64,000 nt of DNA from a halophilic archaeon SHRA6 (GCA_005239175.1 ML241294.1:248001-312000), one strand, 5' to 3'; counted from the first letter of the stretch, positions 48,272 to 57,525 are shown. The notes: generated from the letters alone by a model not told the origin. Program-made: numbers and translations.

Positions 48272-48772
48272 ATGTGTGGCGAGTATGTAACGTCGGAAGC
48301 CAACCTTCCGGAGGAGCCGACGACCGGCGAAATACGGCTCCAGGTGACCGACAAAGAGACGAAAAAAATATTCACGACCCGCGCACGGGTCGGACGGACT
48401 CCCGAAGCGCTCGAAAATCCGGAGCCGTTAACCGTCGTACAGGGGCCACACGAGAACATCAAAGAAGAGTGGTATATCGAGATTATCGAAACAGATCCCG
48501 ACGGCAATCGAATTGACATCGAGTTGCTCGATTCAATCATCGAAGACCTCGACGATGAGCCAAACGTCATCAACACTCGATCGACCGAATTGAAAGTGTT
48601 ATTAGAGTATCTCACACGAACCGGCAAGTACAACTCTGTCTCAGAAGCGAGTCGATCAGTAATGCTCGACTGGATCGCTGATCGGCACCCTGAGCTATTA
48701 TCGGCATATGTCGATCGGAAGGTCGAAGCCGACAGGGAAGGCCTGTTGACCGATCTCCGAAGCGACAAATGA
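48272..48772 (+). CDS. Unknown protein heading the UbiD operon
   Basis: 166-aa acidic soluble protein. First ~95 residues beta-rich (TTGEIRLQVTDKETKKIFTTRARVG...), the last ~60 helical (STELKVLLEYLTRTGKYNSVSEASRSVMLDWIADRHPELLSAYVD). The latter has a faint ribbon-helix-helix or small-dimer look but I am not sure. ATGA overlap with the UbiD gene shows translational coupling, so it may regulate or bind the decarboxylase. Not a family I recognise. Confidence 0.65.
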   Translation: MCGEYVTSEANLPEEPTTGEIRLQVTDKETKKIFTTRARVGRTPEALENPEPLTVVQGPHENIKEEWYIEIIETDPDGNRIDIELLDSIIEDLDDEPNVINTRSTELKVLLEYLTRTGKYNSVSEASRSVMLDWIADRHPELLSAYVDRKVEADREGLLTDLRSDK

Positions 48773-50274
48773 GTACTGACTCTCTTCGAGCGTACGTCGA
48801 TCGGCTTGCCGCCCACGGAGATCTTGTGCAGATCGACGACCCGGTGTCGTGGAACCTCGAAGCAAGCGCGTTGACGATGCGGCTCAACGAGGCCGACGGG
48901 CCGATCCCGCTATTCCGAAACGCCGATGGCGCACAGTTACTCGGCGACCCGTATCGTGGAAGTCAATGCCGCCCATGGGACCGGATTGCAACGGGACTCG
49001 GCCTCTCGCGTGAACTCTCCCGACGGGAATATTACGAAGCCGTGATCGATCGACTCAGAAACCCAGTCGACCCAGTCACGGTCGATCGGGAGGACGCGCC
49101 CTGTAAATCCGTCGTCGAGACCGAGGAGCCGGATCTGTTGGAGTTACCGTGGCCGTTTATTCACGCCGGTGACGGTGGACGATACTCGAACCTCCACACA
49201 ATGGTTGCACCGGATCCAGACTCCGAGTGGGTCGATTGGTCGTATCACCGCGCGATGATACACGACAGCCAGTCAGCCAGCGTGTTATTGTTGGCCGGCG
49301 AGCAGACGCCTAACCTCTATTATTACAAGTACGAGCGCCGCGAAGAGCCGATGCCGGTCGCGATCGTCGTCGGCGCGGAGCCAGCAGTTCAGGCAACCTC
49401 GGTGATGTGGATTCCGACCGGTCGCAGTGAGGCTCGCTACGCGGGCGGGCTGAAAGGAGGGCCGATCGAACTCGTCGAGTGTGAGACAAACGATCTTCTC
49501 GTCCCCGCGTCTGCAGAACTCGTCATCGAAGGACGAATCGTGCCAGGTGCCCGTCGAGACGAAGGACCGTTCGGCGATTACTTTGGCTACATGCATGGAC
49601 CGCGGCGATCGATGCCAGCGCTGCAAGTCGACGCAATCACCCACCGGCCACGGCCAATCATTCCATACTGTGTCGAAGGAAGCGGCGTCGGCCGCACAGA
49701 GAACACGACCAGCTCCATGGAGGCTGCCTGTGTTGGCCCTGACGCGACCTTGGGGCTTCGGGCGGCTGGCTACGAGGTCGAGTGCTGTGGTCCGTGGCAA
49801 TCGACCCCGCGGACAGTGTACACAATCTCGACGCCGACAAAATCCTCCGAGCGACTCCACGAACTCGCGAACTTCATTTACACGACCTGGGGAATGTTGC
49901 ATGTCGACTTCTTCGTGTTTGTCGACGAGGATGTCGATCCGCTCGATCAGCGAGCAGTGCTCGACGCGCTCGCGAGACACGCCGATCCGAGCGAAGACTT
50001 CCACCAGTTCGGCCGCGAGAACATGCCAAAGGTCCCGCTTAATATATATCAAACCCCGAGCGAGAAGGGCAACATCCAGACAGGAACCTCGAAGGCAAAA
50101 ACCGCAAAAGCGTACATCGACGCAACGCGAGACAGGTCCCACGCGAGCCCCGAGGCCGATCACCGCGCACTGTCGCGCGCAGACGCAAGGGAGATCCTCC
50201 GCGAAGCAGGTGTTGCGGTCGGTGAGTCCGACCCAACAAGATCGAACCTGTCGAGTACTGGTGATCAAACATGA
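48769..50274 (+). CDS. UbiD-family decarboxylase (intact)
   Basis: 501-aa enzyme of the prenyl-FMN-dependent UbiD family, which reversibly decarboxylates aromatic or unsaturated acids. R161 in YHRAMIHDSQSASVLLLAG, and the E265/D270 pair in RDEGPFGDYFGY, correspond to the catalytic Arg-Glu-Glu/Asp set; SAELVIEGRI precedes it. AGGLKGGPIELV is the FMN-contact segment. Activity needs prenyl-FMN from UbiX, for which no gene is in this window. Coupled by ATGA to both neighbours. Substrate unknown; the aromatic-degradation cluster suggests an aryl carboxylate. Confidence 0.88.
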   Translation: MSTDSLRAYVDRLAAHGDLVQIDDPVSWNLEASALTMRLNEADGPIPLFRNADGAQLLGDPYRGSQCRPWDRIATGLGLSRELSRREYYEAVIDRLRNPVDPVTVDREDAPCKSVVETEEPDLLELPWPFIHAGDGGRYSNLHTMVAPDPDSEWVDWSYHRAMIHDSQSASVLLLAGEQTPNLYYYKYERREEPMPVAIVVGAEPAVQATSVMWIPTGRSEARYAGGLKGGPIELVECETNDLLVPASAELVIEGRIVPGARRDEGPFGDYFGYMHGPRRSMPALQVDAITHRPRPIIPYCVEGSGVGRTENTTSSMEAACVGPDATLGLRAAGYEVECCGPWQSTPRTVYTISTPTKSSERLHELANFIYTTWGMLHVDFFVFVDEDVDPLDQRAVLDALARHADPSEDFHQFGRENMPKVPLNIYQTPSEKGNIQTGTSKAKTAKAYIDATRDRSHASPEADHRALSRADAREILREAGVAVGESDPTRSNLSSTGDQT

Positions 50275-51644
50275 CGGCGGTTCGAGCGTTGATAGATCGA
50301 TTGGTCGACAGCGACGAGGCGGTGACAGTCGACAAACGGCTCCACTGGGACGGAGAGGTCACTGCTGTCGCCGCAGAGGCGGCGCGAACGGGCGGACCCG
50401 GGATCGTATTCGCCGATACCCCGGGAGAACTTGGGCTCGCGAGTGGGACCCTCGCAGCGACGAACGGGTTTCGTTCCCAGTCACCGTCAACGTGGTCACG
50501 ACTGTGTGCAGCACTCGATCTCGAATCGTCGTCGTATCGAGCGTTGTTGTCAACGATTGCGACAGCAGCCGAGGCCGAACCAGATCGAGCACCGATCGAG
50601 GCAACAGTGTCAGTCGAGCCGGATCTGTATAACCTGGGGCTTCCGACGCTCGAGCCGGGTGGACGGCCCACAGTCACTCTCGGAGTGATCGCCGGGAAGG
50701 TCGATTCGGAAGTAACCTGGGCACCCATCCGAGGTGATGTTCAACGCTATGATCACCTTCGGCTGTCCGTTCCGAAAGCGTTCGCCACGCGGTGTGCGCC
50801 AAAGGCTGAGGTGGTGGTCGCGCTCGGTGTGCCGCCTGGCGCGTATTTCGCGGCGATCGAACGCTGGACGCTAGATCGGCCCGACGCTGCGGTATTGCCG
50901 CGAGCTGCGGGACTCACCGACGTTTCAGTTGGGACCCATGGATCGATACTCGTTCCCGCAGAGAGCGAGTCGCTGCTTGCGGGAAATATCACCTCCCAAG
51001 TCACCCAGCCCGAAGGGCCGGCGGCCGCATGGGAACAGCTGTGTGAAACCGAATCAATCGACGTTTCGATCTCGACAATTACGACCCGCCCAGAGCCGAT
51101 CGTTCCTATCGCTCCGCTCGGAACGCCGCTGGCAGACGACGTGGCAATCACAGGACTGATCGAAGCGGCTCGACTGTTCAGACGAGTCAACAACTATTGG
51201 GGTGTCGCGCCAATGCAATGGATTCAGCTCCCTGCCGAGGCTGGATTAGGGTTTTGTATCGTTTCGAGTGAAATCCTGTATGCAGGATTCGACTGGCAGC
51301 TCGCGAACGCGCTGTTTTCATTTTCGGACCTCTTCGACAAGGTGTTAATCCTCGACGAAGCGGCTGACCCGAGCGACCTTCCACGGGCGATCGACAACAT
51401 GTGGGTCAAAGCCCACCCTGCAAACGACTGGGTATTCAGCGGGCCGAACGCGCCGGCACCGACTGCCCCCGAGTATCGGACAGACGGTGAGCCCGGCTCT
51501 GAGCTGTATATCAACGCCACGTGGGATGTCAGCTGGGATGAAGAATACATCGCCCCACGGGTGACCTATGAAAACTCCTATCCTGAGAACATCCGCGAAC
51601 GGGTTGAAAAGCGGTGGCGCGATCTTGAACTGGAGGATCTATGA
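50271..51644 (+). CDS. Degenerate UbiD-like paralogue
   Basis: 457-aa protein similar to UbiD along its length (PDLYNLGLPTLEPGGRPTVTLGVIAGK; DHLRLSVPKAF; C-terminal VNNYWGVAPMQWIQLPAEAG...VLILDE). The active-site motif EGPFGD/E reads EGPAAA (E248 kept, A253 in place of the second acid, FG lost), and the AELVIEG segment reads SESLLAG. It is therefore probably inactive alone and may be a partner subunit of the intact UbiD upstream. ATGA overlaps at both ends. Start fixed by the overlap. Confidence 0.75.
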   Translation: MTAVRALIDRLVDSDEAVTVDKRLHWDGEVTAVAAEAARTGGPGIVFADTPGELGLASGTLAATNGFRSQSPSTWSRLCAALDLESSSYRALLSTIATAAEAEPDRAPIEATVSVEPDLYNLGLPTLEPGGRPTVTLGVIAGKVDSEVTWAPIRGDVQRYDHLRLSVPKAFATRCAPKAEVVVALGVPPGAYFAAIERWTLDRPDAAVLPRAAGLTDVSVGTHGSILVPAESESLLAGNITSQVTQPEGPAAAWEQLCETESIDVSISTITTRPEPIVPIAPLGTPLADDVAITGLIEAARLFRRVNNYWGVAPMQWIQLPAEAGLGFCIVSSEILYAGFDWQLANALFSFSDLFDKVLILDEAADPSDLPRAIDNMWVKAHPANDWVFSGPNAPAPTAPEYRTDGEPGSELYINATWDVSWDEEYIAPRVTYENSYPENIRERVEKRWRDLELEDL

Positions 51645-52594
51645 GCGGCTTCGATCGAATCGCTGTCGGCACAGGCTCACCAGAGGGCGTCAATAGCGTC
51701 TACGTACTCGCCGATCGTGGCGTTGTCATAGATCCCGGTCCGCCAACAGCGTGGACTGCACTCCGGAGCGGGCTTGAGCGATCCGGCCTACACATCAACG
51801 AGATCGAGCACGTGATCGTGACACACTGGCACGCAGACCACGCAGGGTTGGCCTGCCGGCTCGCGTCCGCTGCGGATGCGACACTGCACATGCACGAAGC
51901 AGACGCGCCGCTTGTCGGCACCTACGCGGAATCACGGGTCGAACGGATCGAGCGCGACCGCTCGACGCTGGAACGATGGGGCGTCCCTACGGCGGTACGA
52001 GACGCAGTTATCAATGGCGACACGCCGTCGCCGCTTCCCGACACCTATCCGATCGATGGCCACCACGACGGCGACACGGTCGCTGGACTCGAACTCATCC
52101 ACACTCCAGGACACACCGCCGGACATACCTCGATCGTCGCTGCGGAGGCGGTGTTCCTCGGCGACCTACTTTTACCGACGTATACCCCGAACGTCGGGGG
52201 CAGCGACACCCGTCTGGATGATCCACTCGGGGTGTACCTCCAATCACTCGATCGGCTGAGCGACCGGGCTGCAGGTCGGAGCGGCGAACCGGGACACGGA
52301 ACCACACTACCAATCAATGAAGCGGTCGAGACCGTTCGGGCCCACCACCGTGAGCGGGCCAAACGCGCCTACAAGATTGTCGCAGAGCGATCGAACGCAA
52401 CACCGTGGACGGTCGCAACCGAGTTGTTCGGTCACATGGCGGGCGTTCACGCGAAGTTCGGTCCCGGAGAAGCGGCCGCACATCTCGATCGGTTAGCCGA
52501 AATCGGGGTCGTCGATCGAATCGAAACTGCTGGGGAACCGGTCCGTTATGCGATTTCCTCGCCGTTTCCATCGGGAACAAACTTGACGCCGTAA
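51641..52594 (+). CDS. MBL-fold metallo-hydrolase, LACTB2-like
   Basis: 317-aa protein. HWHADHAGLA is the metal motif HxHxDH; ELIHTPGHTAGHTS and VFLGDLLLP give the remaining ligands. The C-terminal ~65 residues (HRERAKRAYKIVAERSNATPWTVATELF...) resemble the winged-helix tail of LACTB2-like hydrolases. The family hydrolyses thioesters or nucleic acids. In an aromatic-CoA cluster a CoA-thioesterase role is plausible (inference). The 3' end overlaps the convergent HMGS-like gene by 49 bp. Confidence 0.85.
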   Translation: MSGFDRIAVGTGSPEGVNSVYVLADRGVVIDPGPPTAWTALRSGLERSGLHINEIEHVIVTHWHADHAGLACRLASAADATLHMHEADAPLVGTYAESRVERIERDRSTLERWGVPTAVRDAVINGDTPSPLPDTYPIDGHHDGDTVAGLELIHTPGHTAGHTSIVAAEAVFLGDLLLPTYTPNVGGSDTRLDDPLGVYLQSLDRLSDRAAGRSGEPGHGTTLPINEAVETVRAHHRERAKRAYKIVAERSNATPWTVATELFGHMAGVHAKFGPGEAAAHLDRLAEIGVVDRIETAGEPVRYAISSPFPSGTNLTP

Positions 52595-53982
52595 CGCGGG
52601 ACGCCTTCCTGTTCGTAAATGCGTCTGATTGACGCAGTAACTCGATCGCCGACAGACGCGTGTTCGAGGTCTGCGTCGGTGAGTTGGCCGGGGAGCCGAA
52701 TCGAGCCGTCGCCAGCGGGGAGTTCGACGATCGCTGCGCCGTAGGCGCCGTCGCGCTGTTGGTAGCGTGCAAACTCCGGCGGGGCACCGCCCTGGCCGAT
52801 CGTCGCCAGCGCGACAATCTTACCGGTTCGGTTAGCGGGGACTGACTCGAATTCGACGCGAGCGTGACAGGATTGACACGCACCCCGTGGCGGAAACGAA
52901 ACGGCCCCACACTCCGGGCACTTCCCGGCAATCAACCGGTATCGAGCGTCCAACGATTCGCGCCACGTCGGGAGGCTGACGTTCGCCCCGCCGCCGCCGA
53001 CCTCACGTCCTTTTAGATGATCTCGGCGACGGAGGTAGTGCGTATACGAGATCGACACACCAGTGTCGAGATCCGAAAGCCCAGCAACGTCGATCGACCG
53101 CTGGGCGTCAGCCACCTCGCAGGCAAACGCTGCGGCGGTTCCGCCGCCAAAAAAGGCGGCTACGGTTTGGGCATCATCTGTCGCGGCTGCCAGGGCAGCG
53201 AGGAGCCCGATCGGGACCGTTGCCGCACCTGCATCGCCAATTCGGTCGGCGACGAGTCCAGCCGAGACCGCAGCATTGTCGATCGGCAACGAGCGAGCGA
53301 GGCGGTACGGCAGCGATCCGTTCGGCTGATGGATTGCAGCCGCATCAATTGTCTCGTCACCCTTGTTGAGCGCTGAGACCGCCTGTGAGAGCGCGGTTGA
53401 CATCGCATTCCGCTCATAGGTCGTGATTCCGAGTGAATCGATCGCGTCGTCTGTTCGGAACCGGATGCCGGGAGATTCGTCGGCGTACCACGTCCCGTCG
53501 CGAACAGCGATCACTGCGTCGTCGTCAATGAGCAGCGCCGCTGCCCCGGCACCGAGCGGATGATCGCTTTCGGCAGGGTCACCCCGTGGGCAGTCCGTTG
53601 CGAGGACGAGCACTCGGCCGCTCGCATGCAGTGCGGCGTCGATTGCTTCCGCGGCAGCGGCAGTGTGGTTTGTGTGGACTGACTGGCCGACCGATCGGGG
53701 GAGTCCGAGCGCCCGGACAACACGGCTTGCAAAGTCGCCTTCGGCGACCGGTGGAGTTGTGCTCGCGATCGCGAGGCGGTCGAGGGCTGATCGATCGACA
53801 TCGCAGTCCTCGAAGAGCCGGGCTCCGGCAGCAATCGCCATCGTTATCGCGTCCTCGTCGGCCGCCGGAACCGCCTTCGTCTCGACGCCTGCGGCTGTCG
53901 AGTGGCCCCACGCCTCGACGATCTCATCAGTTGATAGCCGCGCGCGTGGAACGTACACGCTGGCTGCGTCGATTCCCCTCAT
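52546..53982 (-). CDS. HMG-CoA-synthase-like/DUF35 fusion lacking the Cys
   Basis: 478-aa fusion. Residues ~1-310 are the HMGS/KAS-III-like thiolase fold (IDAASVYVPRARLSTDEI; AAIHQPNGSLPYRLA keeps the His). Where HMGS has its catalytic Cys, this protein has H106 (VHTNHTAAAAEA), so condensation is unlikely. Residues ~338-470 are DUF35: zinc knuckles C355/C358 and C369/C372 (KCPECG; ACQSCH), then an OB fold. DUF35 proteins bind acyl-CoA and partner with thiolases. ATGA overlap with the thiolase gene upstream makes a two-protein acyl-CoA complex likely. Confidence 0.8.
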   Translation of the reverse strand: MRGIDAASVYVPRARLSTDEIVEAWGHSTAAGVETKAVPAADEDAITMAIAAGARLFEDCDVDRSALDRLAIASTTPPVAEGDFASRVVRALGLPRSVGQSVHTNHTAAAAEAIDAALHASGRVLVLATDCPRGDPAESDHPLGAGAAALLIDDDAVIAVRDGTWYADESPGIRFRTDDAIDSLGITTYERNAMSTALSQAVSALNKGDETIDAAAIHQPNGSLPYRLARSLPIDNAAVSAGLVADRIGDAGAATVPIGLLAALAAATDDAQTVAAFFGGGTAAAFACEVADAQRSIDVAGLSDLDTGVSISYTHYLRRRDHLKGREVGGGGANVSLPTWRESLDARYRLIAGKCPECGAVSFPPRGACQSCHARVEFESVPANRTGKIVALATIGQGGAPPEFARYQQRDGAYGAAIVELPAGDGSIRLPGQLTDADLEHASVGDRVTASIRRIYEQEGVPRYGVKFVPDGNGEEIA

Positions 53983-55151
53983 GCGGACACCTCCTCGCGC
54001 TCGAAGATGTGAACTGTGGTTCCGCCGCCGCTGCCGCCGACGTTGTGCGCGAGCGCGTACTGGAGATCGTCGATCTGGACACTTGCGGTCCCGTGGAACT
54101 GCTCGAATAGTTCGACGACCTGACCAGTTCCAGTTGCGCCGATGGGGTGGCCCTTCGATTTGAGCCCGCCGCTCGTATTCGTCGGAAGATCGCCGTCTGG
54201 ATCGGTAACTCCCTCACGGAGCAGGGTGGCGGCCTCACCGCGTTCACAGAAGCCAAGATCCTCGTAGGCGAGCAGCTCTGCGATCGCAAAGCAGTCGTGC
54301 ACCTCTGCGAGGTCGATCTCCTCTGGGCCAATTCCTGCTTCCTCGTAGGCCGCCTCTCCCGCACGGATGCTCGCAGGGATCCCAGTGAGAGTCTCTCGTT
54401 GAAACAGACCAACGCGGCCGCTTGAGGCGCCCGCGCCGGCGACACGCATCGATGTCTCACCGAGCTCCCGGGCGGCATCTTCACTCGCGACGAGCACCGC
54501 GCTCGCACCGTCGGTAGTCGGACAACAGTGATAGAGATTGAGCGGATCCGCCACGGACGGTGCGTTCATCGCGTCTTCGAGGGTACACTCGAAGCCGAGG
54601 TGGGCTTTCGGATTCTTCGCGCCGTTGGCGTGGTTTTTAACCGCGACCCGGCTGAGGTCCTCGATCGTCGTATCGTACGCCCCGATGTGGGCGCTTGCCA
54701 TCTGTGCGTACACGCCAGCAAAGGTTGTGCCGCTCATTCGCTCCCACTCGGTCTCGCCACTTACCCCCAGCCACCATCGCGTATGGTCTGAGCTGGTGTC
54801 TGTCATCACTTCGTAGCCGCCCGCCAACGCGATGTCGACCATCCCCGATCGGACAGCAGTCACTGCCTGTCGGAGCGCGAAGCCGCTAGCCGCACAGGCG
54901 TTTTCGACCCGCGTTGTCGGGATGCCATGCAATCCGACGTGCTCTGTGACCGCCGGAGCGCTGAGGCCGATCTGTCGACCCCCGACCCCGAGTGTCCCAA
55001 GATACGCCTCGTCGATCGCGTCGGGCGAAAACGCGGCTGGTGCGCTCTCAAGTGCGCTGTCAAAGGCCGTCTCGAAGAGCGACAGATACGTCTCGTCGGG
55101 ATAGGAGCCGAACGGCGACTGTCCGGCACCAATGATATACGCCTCATTCAT
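53979..55151 (-). CDS. Thiolase-family acyl-CoA enzyme (SCP-x-like)
   Basis: 390-aa thiolase. NEAYIIGAGQSPFGSYPDE opens it; the nucleophile is C86 in VENACAASGFALRQA; HDCFAIAEL and SKGHPIGATGTGQV are the other conserved His motifs. The last canonical CGGGG segment reads HNVGGSGGG, as in SCP-x-type thiolases. I place the start at 55151, just after the minus-strand promoter. Pairs with the DUF35 fusion; thiolytic or retro-aldol cleavage of a CoA ester (inference). Confidence 0.87.
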   Translation of the reverse strand: MNEAYIIGAGQSPFGSYPDETYLSLFETAFDSALESAPAAFSPDAIDEAYLGTLGVGGRQIGLSAPAVTEHVGLHGIPTTRVENACAASGFALRQAVTAVRSGMVDIALAGGYEVMTDTSSDHTRWWLGVSGETEWERMSGTTFAGVYAQMASAHIGAYDTTIEDLSRVAVKNHANGAKNPKAHLGFECTLEDAMNAPSVADPLNLYHCCPTTDGASAVLVASEDAARELGETSMRVAGAGASSGRVGLFQRETLTGIPASIRAGEAAYEEAGIGPEEIDLAEVHDCFAIAELLAYEDLGFCERGEAATLLREGVTDPDGDLPTNTSGGLKSKGHPIGATGTGQVVELFEQFHGTASVQIDDLQYALAHNVGGSGGGTTVHIFEREEVSA

Positions 55152-55230
55152 AGATAGCTGTGGACACCCGGCTGGTAAAAAAGTACAGGTGTGGGTGGTA
55201 TTATATGGGTGTACCTCGCTATCGAACAGT
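55152..55230. promoter_or_regulatory. Divergent promoters: thiolase and acyl-CoA dehydrogenase
   Basis: TATTATATGG near 55199 is ~27 bases before the rightward ATG; the minus-strand CTTTTTTACC near 55176-55183 is ~25 bases before the leftward ATG. GTACAGGTGT ... GGGTGTAC between them forms an imperfect inverted pair that could serve a shared regulator. Confidence 0.5.
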
Positions 55231-56385
55231 ATGAGCCTGATAGCGCGTGCGCTCACCGACGAGCAAATCGAGTACCGAGACCGGGCCGCTTCGTTCGTTG
55301 AGGAGGTTGTCGAACCCCGGGCCGAAGAGATAGAAGCGAGCGATGAGTTCCCCCGTGACGTAATGGAAGCCGCGGGCGACCGCGGATTGCTCGGCATTCT
55401 CCTCCCGGAGGAATACGGCGGTGAAGGGGCTGATTTCGTCTCTTACTGCGCGGCGATCGAAGAGATTGCCAGCGCGAGCGGTGCAGTCGCCGAAAGCATC
55501 CAAGGACACACCTTTGCCGCGCTGCCGATTGCTGCCCACGGCACGACAGCCCAAAAGAAGGCGTATCTCGAAGCGATGGCACGCGGCGAGTCGATCGGCT
55601 CGATGTTGCTCACAGAACCGGATGCCGGAAGCTCTCCAAGCGAGCTTTCGACCACCGCAACACTCGACGACGGGCACTACCGGATAACCGGCGAGAAGTC
55701 ATTCGGCACAAACGCTGGGGTCGCAGATGTTCATCTCGTCGTCGCCAGAAAACGACCTGCGCCCGAGTCAGGCCACGGGGTAAGTGTCTTTCTCGTTCCT
55801 GGACCGGACAACGCCGCCGGCTTTGGGTTCGATCGAGCCGAGTTCATGGGAATGCGCGGGCACGTAACGGGTGATTCGACCTTTTCCGACGTCGAAATTC
55901 CTGAATCGGCGCTGTTGGGAGAGATCGGCCAGGGCTTTCGGATCGCGATGGGAACGATCGACCGCGCGCGGACTGGCCTCGGCGCGATCGGCACGGGAAT
56001 CGCGACCGCAGCCTTCGAGGATGCCGTCGCCTACGCCGGCGATCGAACCCAGGGCGGCCAAGCAGTCGGCGAATACCAGGCGGTGCAGGTACTCATCGCG
56101 GAGATGGATACGAAACTCGACGCTGCCAGACATCTCGTCTACCAGTCGGCGTTCGCGATCGCCGACGACGAGGCCGATACGCGCCTATCGAGTAAAGCGA
56201 AGTACGCTGCCAGTGAGGTTGCCGAATACGTGACCCGGAACGCGATTCAGGTCCACGGTGGCAGCGGCTATCGGAAGGACAAGCCCCTCGAACGCTATCA
56301 CCGTGACGCCAAGATCCTGAGCATCATCGGCGGGACTACCGAGATCCAAAAGACGACGATCGCAAAACAGGCCCTAGATCTGTAA
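55231..56385 (+). CDS. Acyl-CoA dehydrogenase
   Basis: 384-aa FAD enzyme oxidising acyl-CoA to enoyl-CoA. N-terminal helical domain starts LIARALTDEQIEYRDRAASFVEEVVEPRAEEIE; FAD/CoA strand segment SMLLTEPDAGSSPSELSTTATLDDGHYRITGEKSFGTNAGVADV; catalytic Glu region HGGSGYRKDKPLERYHRDAKI...GGTTEIQKTTIAKQAL. Start at 55231 fits the TATA spacing. No mitochondrial-type extension; length typical. Confidence 0.92.
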   Translation: MSLIARALTDEQIEYRDRAASFVEEVVEPRAEEIEASDEFPRDVMEAAGDRGLLGILLPEEYGGEGADFVSYCAAIEEIASASGAVAESIQGHTFAALPIAAHGTTAQKKAYLEAMARGESIGSMLLTEPDAGSSPSELSTTATLDDGHYRITGEKSFGTNAGVADVHLVVARKRPAPESGHGVSVFLVPGPDNAAGFGFDRAEFMGMRGHVTGDSTFSDVEIPESALLGEIGQGFRIAMGTIDRARTGLGAIGTGIATAAFEDAVAYAGDRTQGGQAVGEYQAVQVLIAEMDTKLDAARHLVYQSAFAIADDEADTRLSSKAKYAASEVAEYVTRNAIQVHGGSGYRKDKPLERYHRDAKILSIIGGTTEIQKTTIAKQALDL

Positions 56386-56418
56386 GGTCGATTGGACGGA
56401 TCTGACAACCTGAGAGGC

Positions 56419-57525
56419 TCAGCCGTCCATTCGAAGAATCGGCTTGATTACCTCGCCGGATTCAGAGTCCTCGACAGCCTGTTGGATGTCCTCGAAGTCG
56501 TAGTAGGTGACAAACTCGTCGAAGGGGAACCGACCCTGCTGGTAGAGCTCAACGAGGTCAGGGATGAACTGCTTTGGATGTGAGTCACCCTCGATAATCC
56601 CACGAACCGTCCGGCCAAAGAGCACAGTGTTGACGTCGAGAGATACCTCGGTTCCGAGCGGTGGTGCTCCAATGACCCCACAGGTGCCGCCCTGCCGGAG
56701 CACATCAACCGCCTGTCGGAGCACCGTCGGCTGCCCGGTCGTTTCGAGGGCATAGTCGGCACCACCGCCGAGTTCCTCCTGGATCGCCTCGATCGGATCG
56801 TCGATCGTTTTGGGGTTGATCGTCGCCGTCGCACCCAAATCAGCAGCCTTTTCGAGTCGACTGTCGACCAGATCGAGCTGGACGATATCGGTACAGCCCT
56901 TGATTTGTGCACCCAACAGCGCACTCAGCCCGACCGATCCGGCTCCGAAGATGACGATCGACGAGCCGGCCTGCGGGTCCAAGGAGTTGATAACGCCACC
57001 CGCGCCAGTCTGAATCCCACAGCCGAGTGGACCAAGCAGTTCGAGCGGCGCGTCGTCGGGGACGACGACCACGTTTCGCTCGGTTGCGATCGCCTTCGTC
57101 GCGAACGAGGATTGGCCGAAGAACATCCCAGAAAGCGTCTCTCCATCCTTGGAGATTGGCGAGGACCCGTCTCCGGTGCGGCGGCCGGCGAAGTTGTGCT
57201 CGAAGAACGACTCACAGTAGGCGACATCACCGGTACGGCAGTTCTGGCAGCCGTTGTCGTAATCGAACGAGAGCACGACATGGTCGCCAACCTCGATGTC
57301 AGTGACGTCTTCGCCGACCGCGTCAACGACACCGGAGCCCTCATGACCGAGTACCGCCGGAAGCGGCGTCGGATAGTACTGATCGCGAACAGAGAGGTCG
57401 GTGTGACAGACGCCGACCGCAGTCATATCAATGCGAACCTCGTCGGCCTGTGGCTCACCAAGTTCGACCGACTCGAGTTCGAATGTTCCTCCCTCCTCGC
57501 GGACAACCGCAGCTGTAATGTCCAT
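56419..57525 (-). CDS. Zinc-dependent alcohol dehydrogenase
   Basis: 368-aa MDR enzyme. Catalytic-zinc motifs VGVCHTDL and GHEGSGVVDAVGEDV; structural-zinc lobe with three Cys (GCQNCRTGDVAYC), an Asp where the first Cys is expected. Rossmann motif GAGSVGLSALLGAQ, then an acidic strand end (VQLDLVD), favouring NAD. Resembles aryl/benzyl alcohol dehydrogenases. The minus-strand TTTATTA near 57549 gives a leaderless promoter. Confidence 0.88.
   Translation of the reverse strand: MDITAAVVREEGGTFELESVELGEPQADEVRIDMTAVGVCHTDLSVRDQYYPTPLPAVLGHEGSGVVDAVGEDVTDIEVGDHVVLSFDYDNGCQNCRTGDVAYCESFFEHNFAGRRTGDGSSPISKDGETLSGMFFGQSSFATKAIATERNVVVVPDDAPLELLGPLGCGIQTGAGGVINSLDPQAGSSIVIFGAGSVGLSALLGAQIKGCTDIVQLDLVDSRLEKAADLGATATINPKTIDDPIEAIQEELGGGADYALETTGQPTVLRQAVDVLRQGGTCGVIGAPPLGTEVSLDVNTVLFGRTVRGIIEGDSHPKQFIPDLVELYQQGRFPFDEFVTYYDFEDIQQAVEDSESGEVIKPILRMDG

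Noticed and set aside
49564-49581. Asp instead of Glu in the UbiD EGPFGD motif
   Set aside because: Asp at this place occurs in other genuine UbiD enzymes, so I do not count it as a defect.
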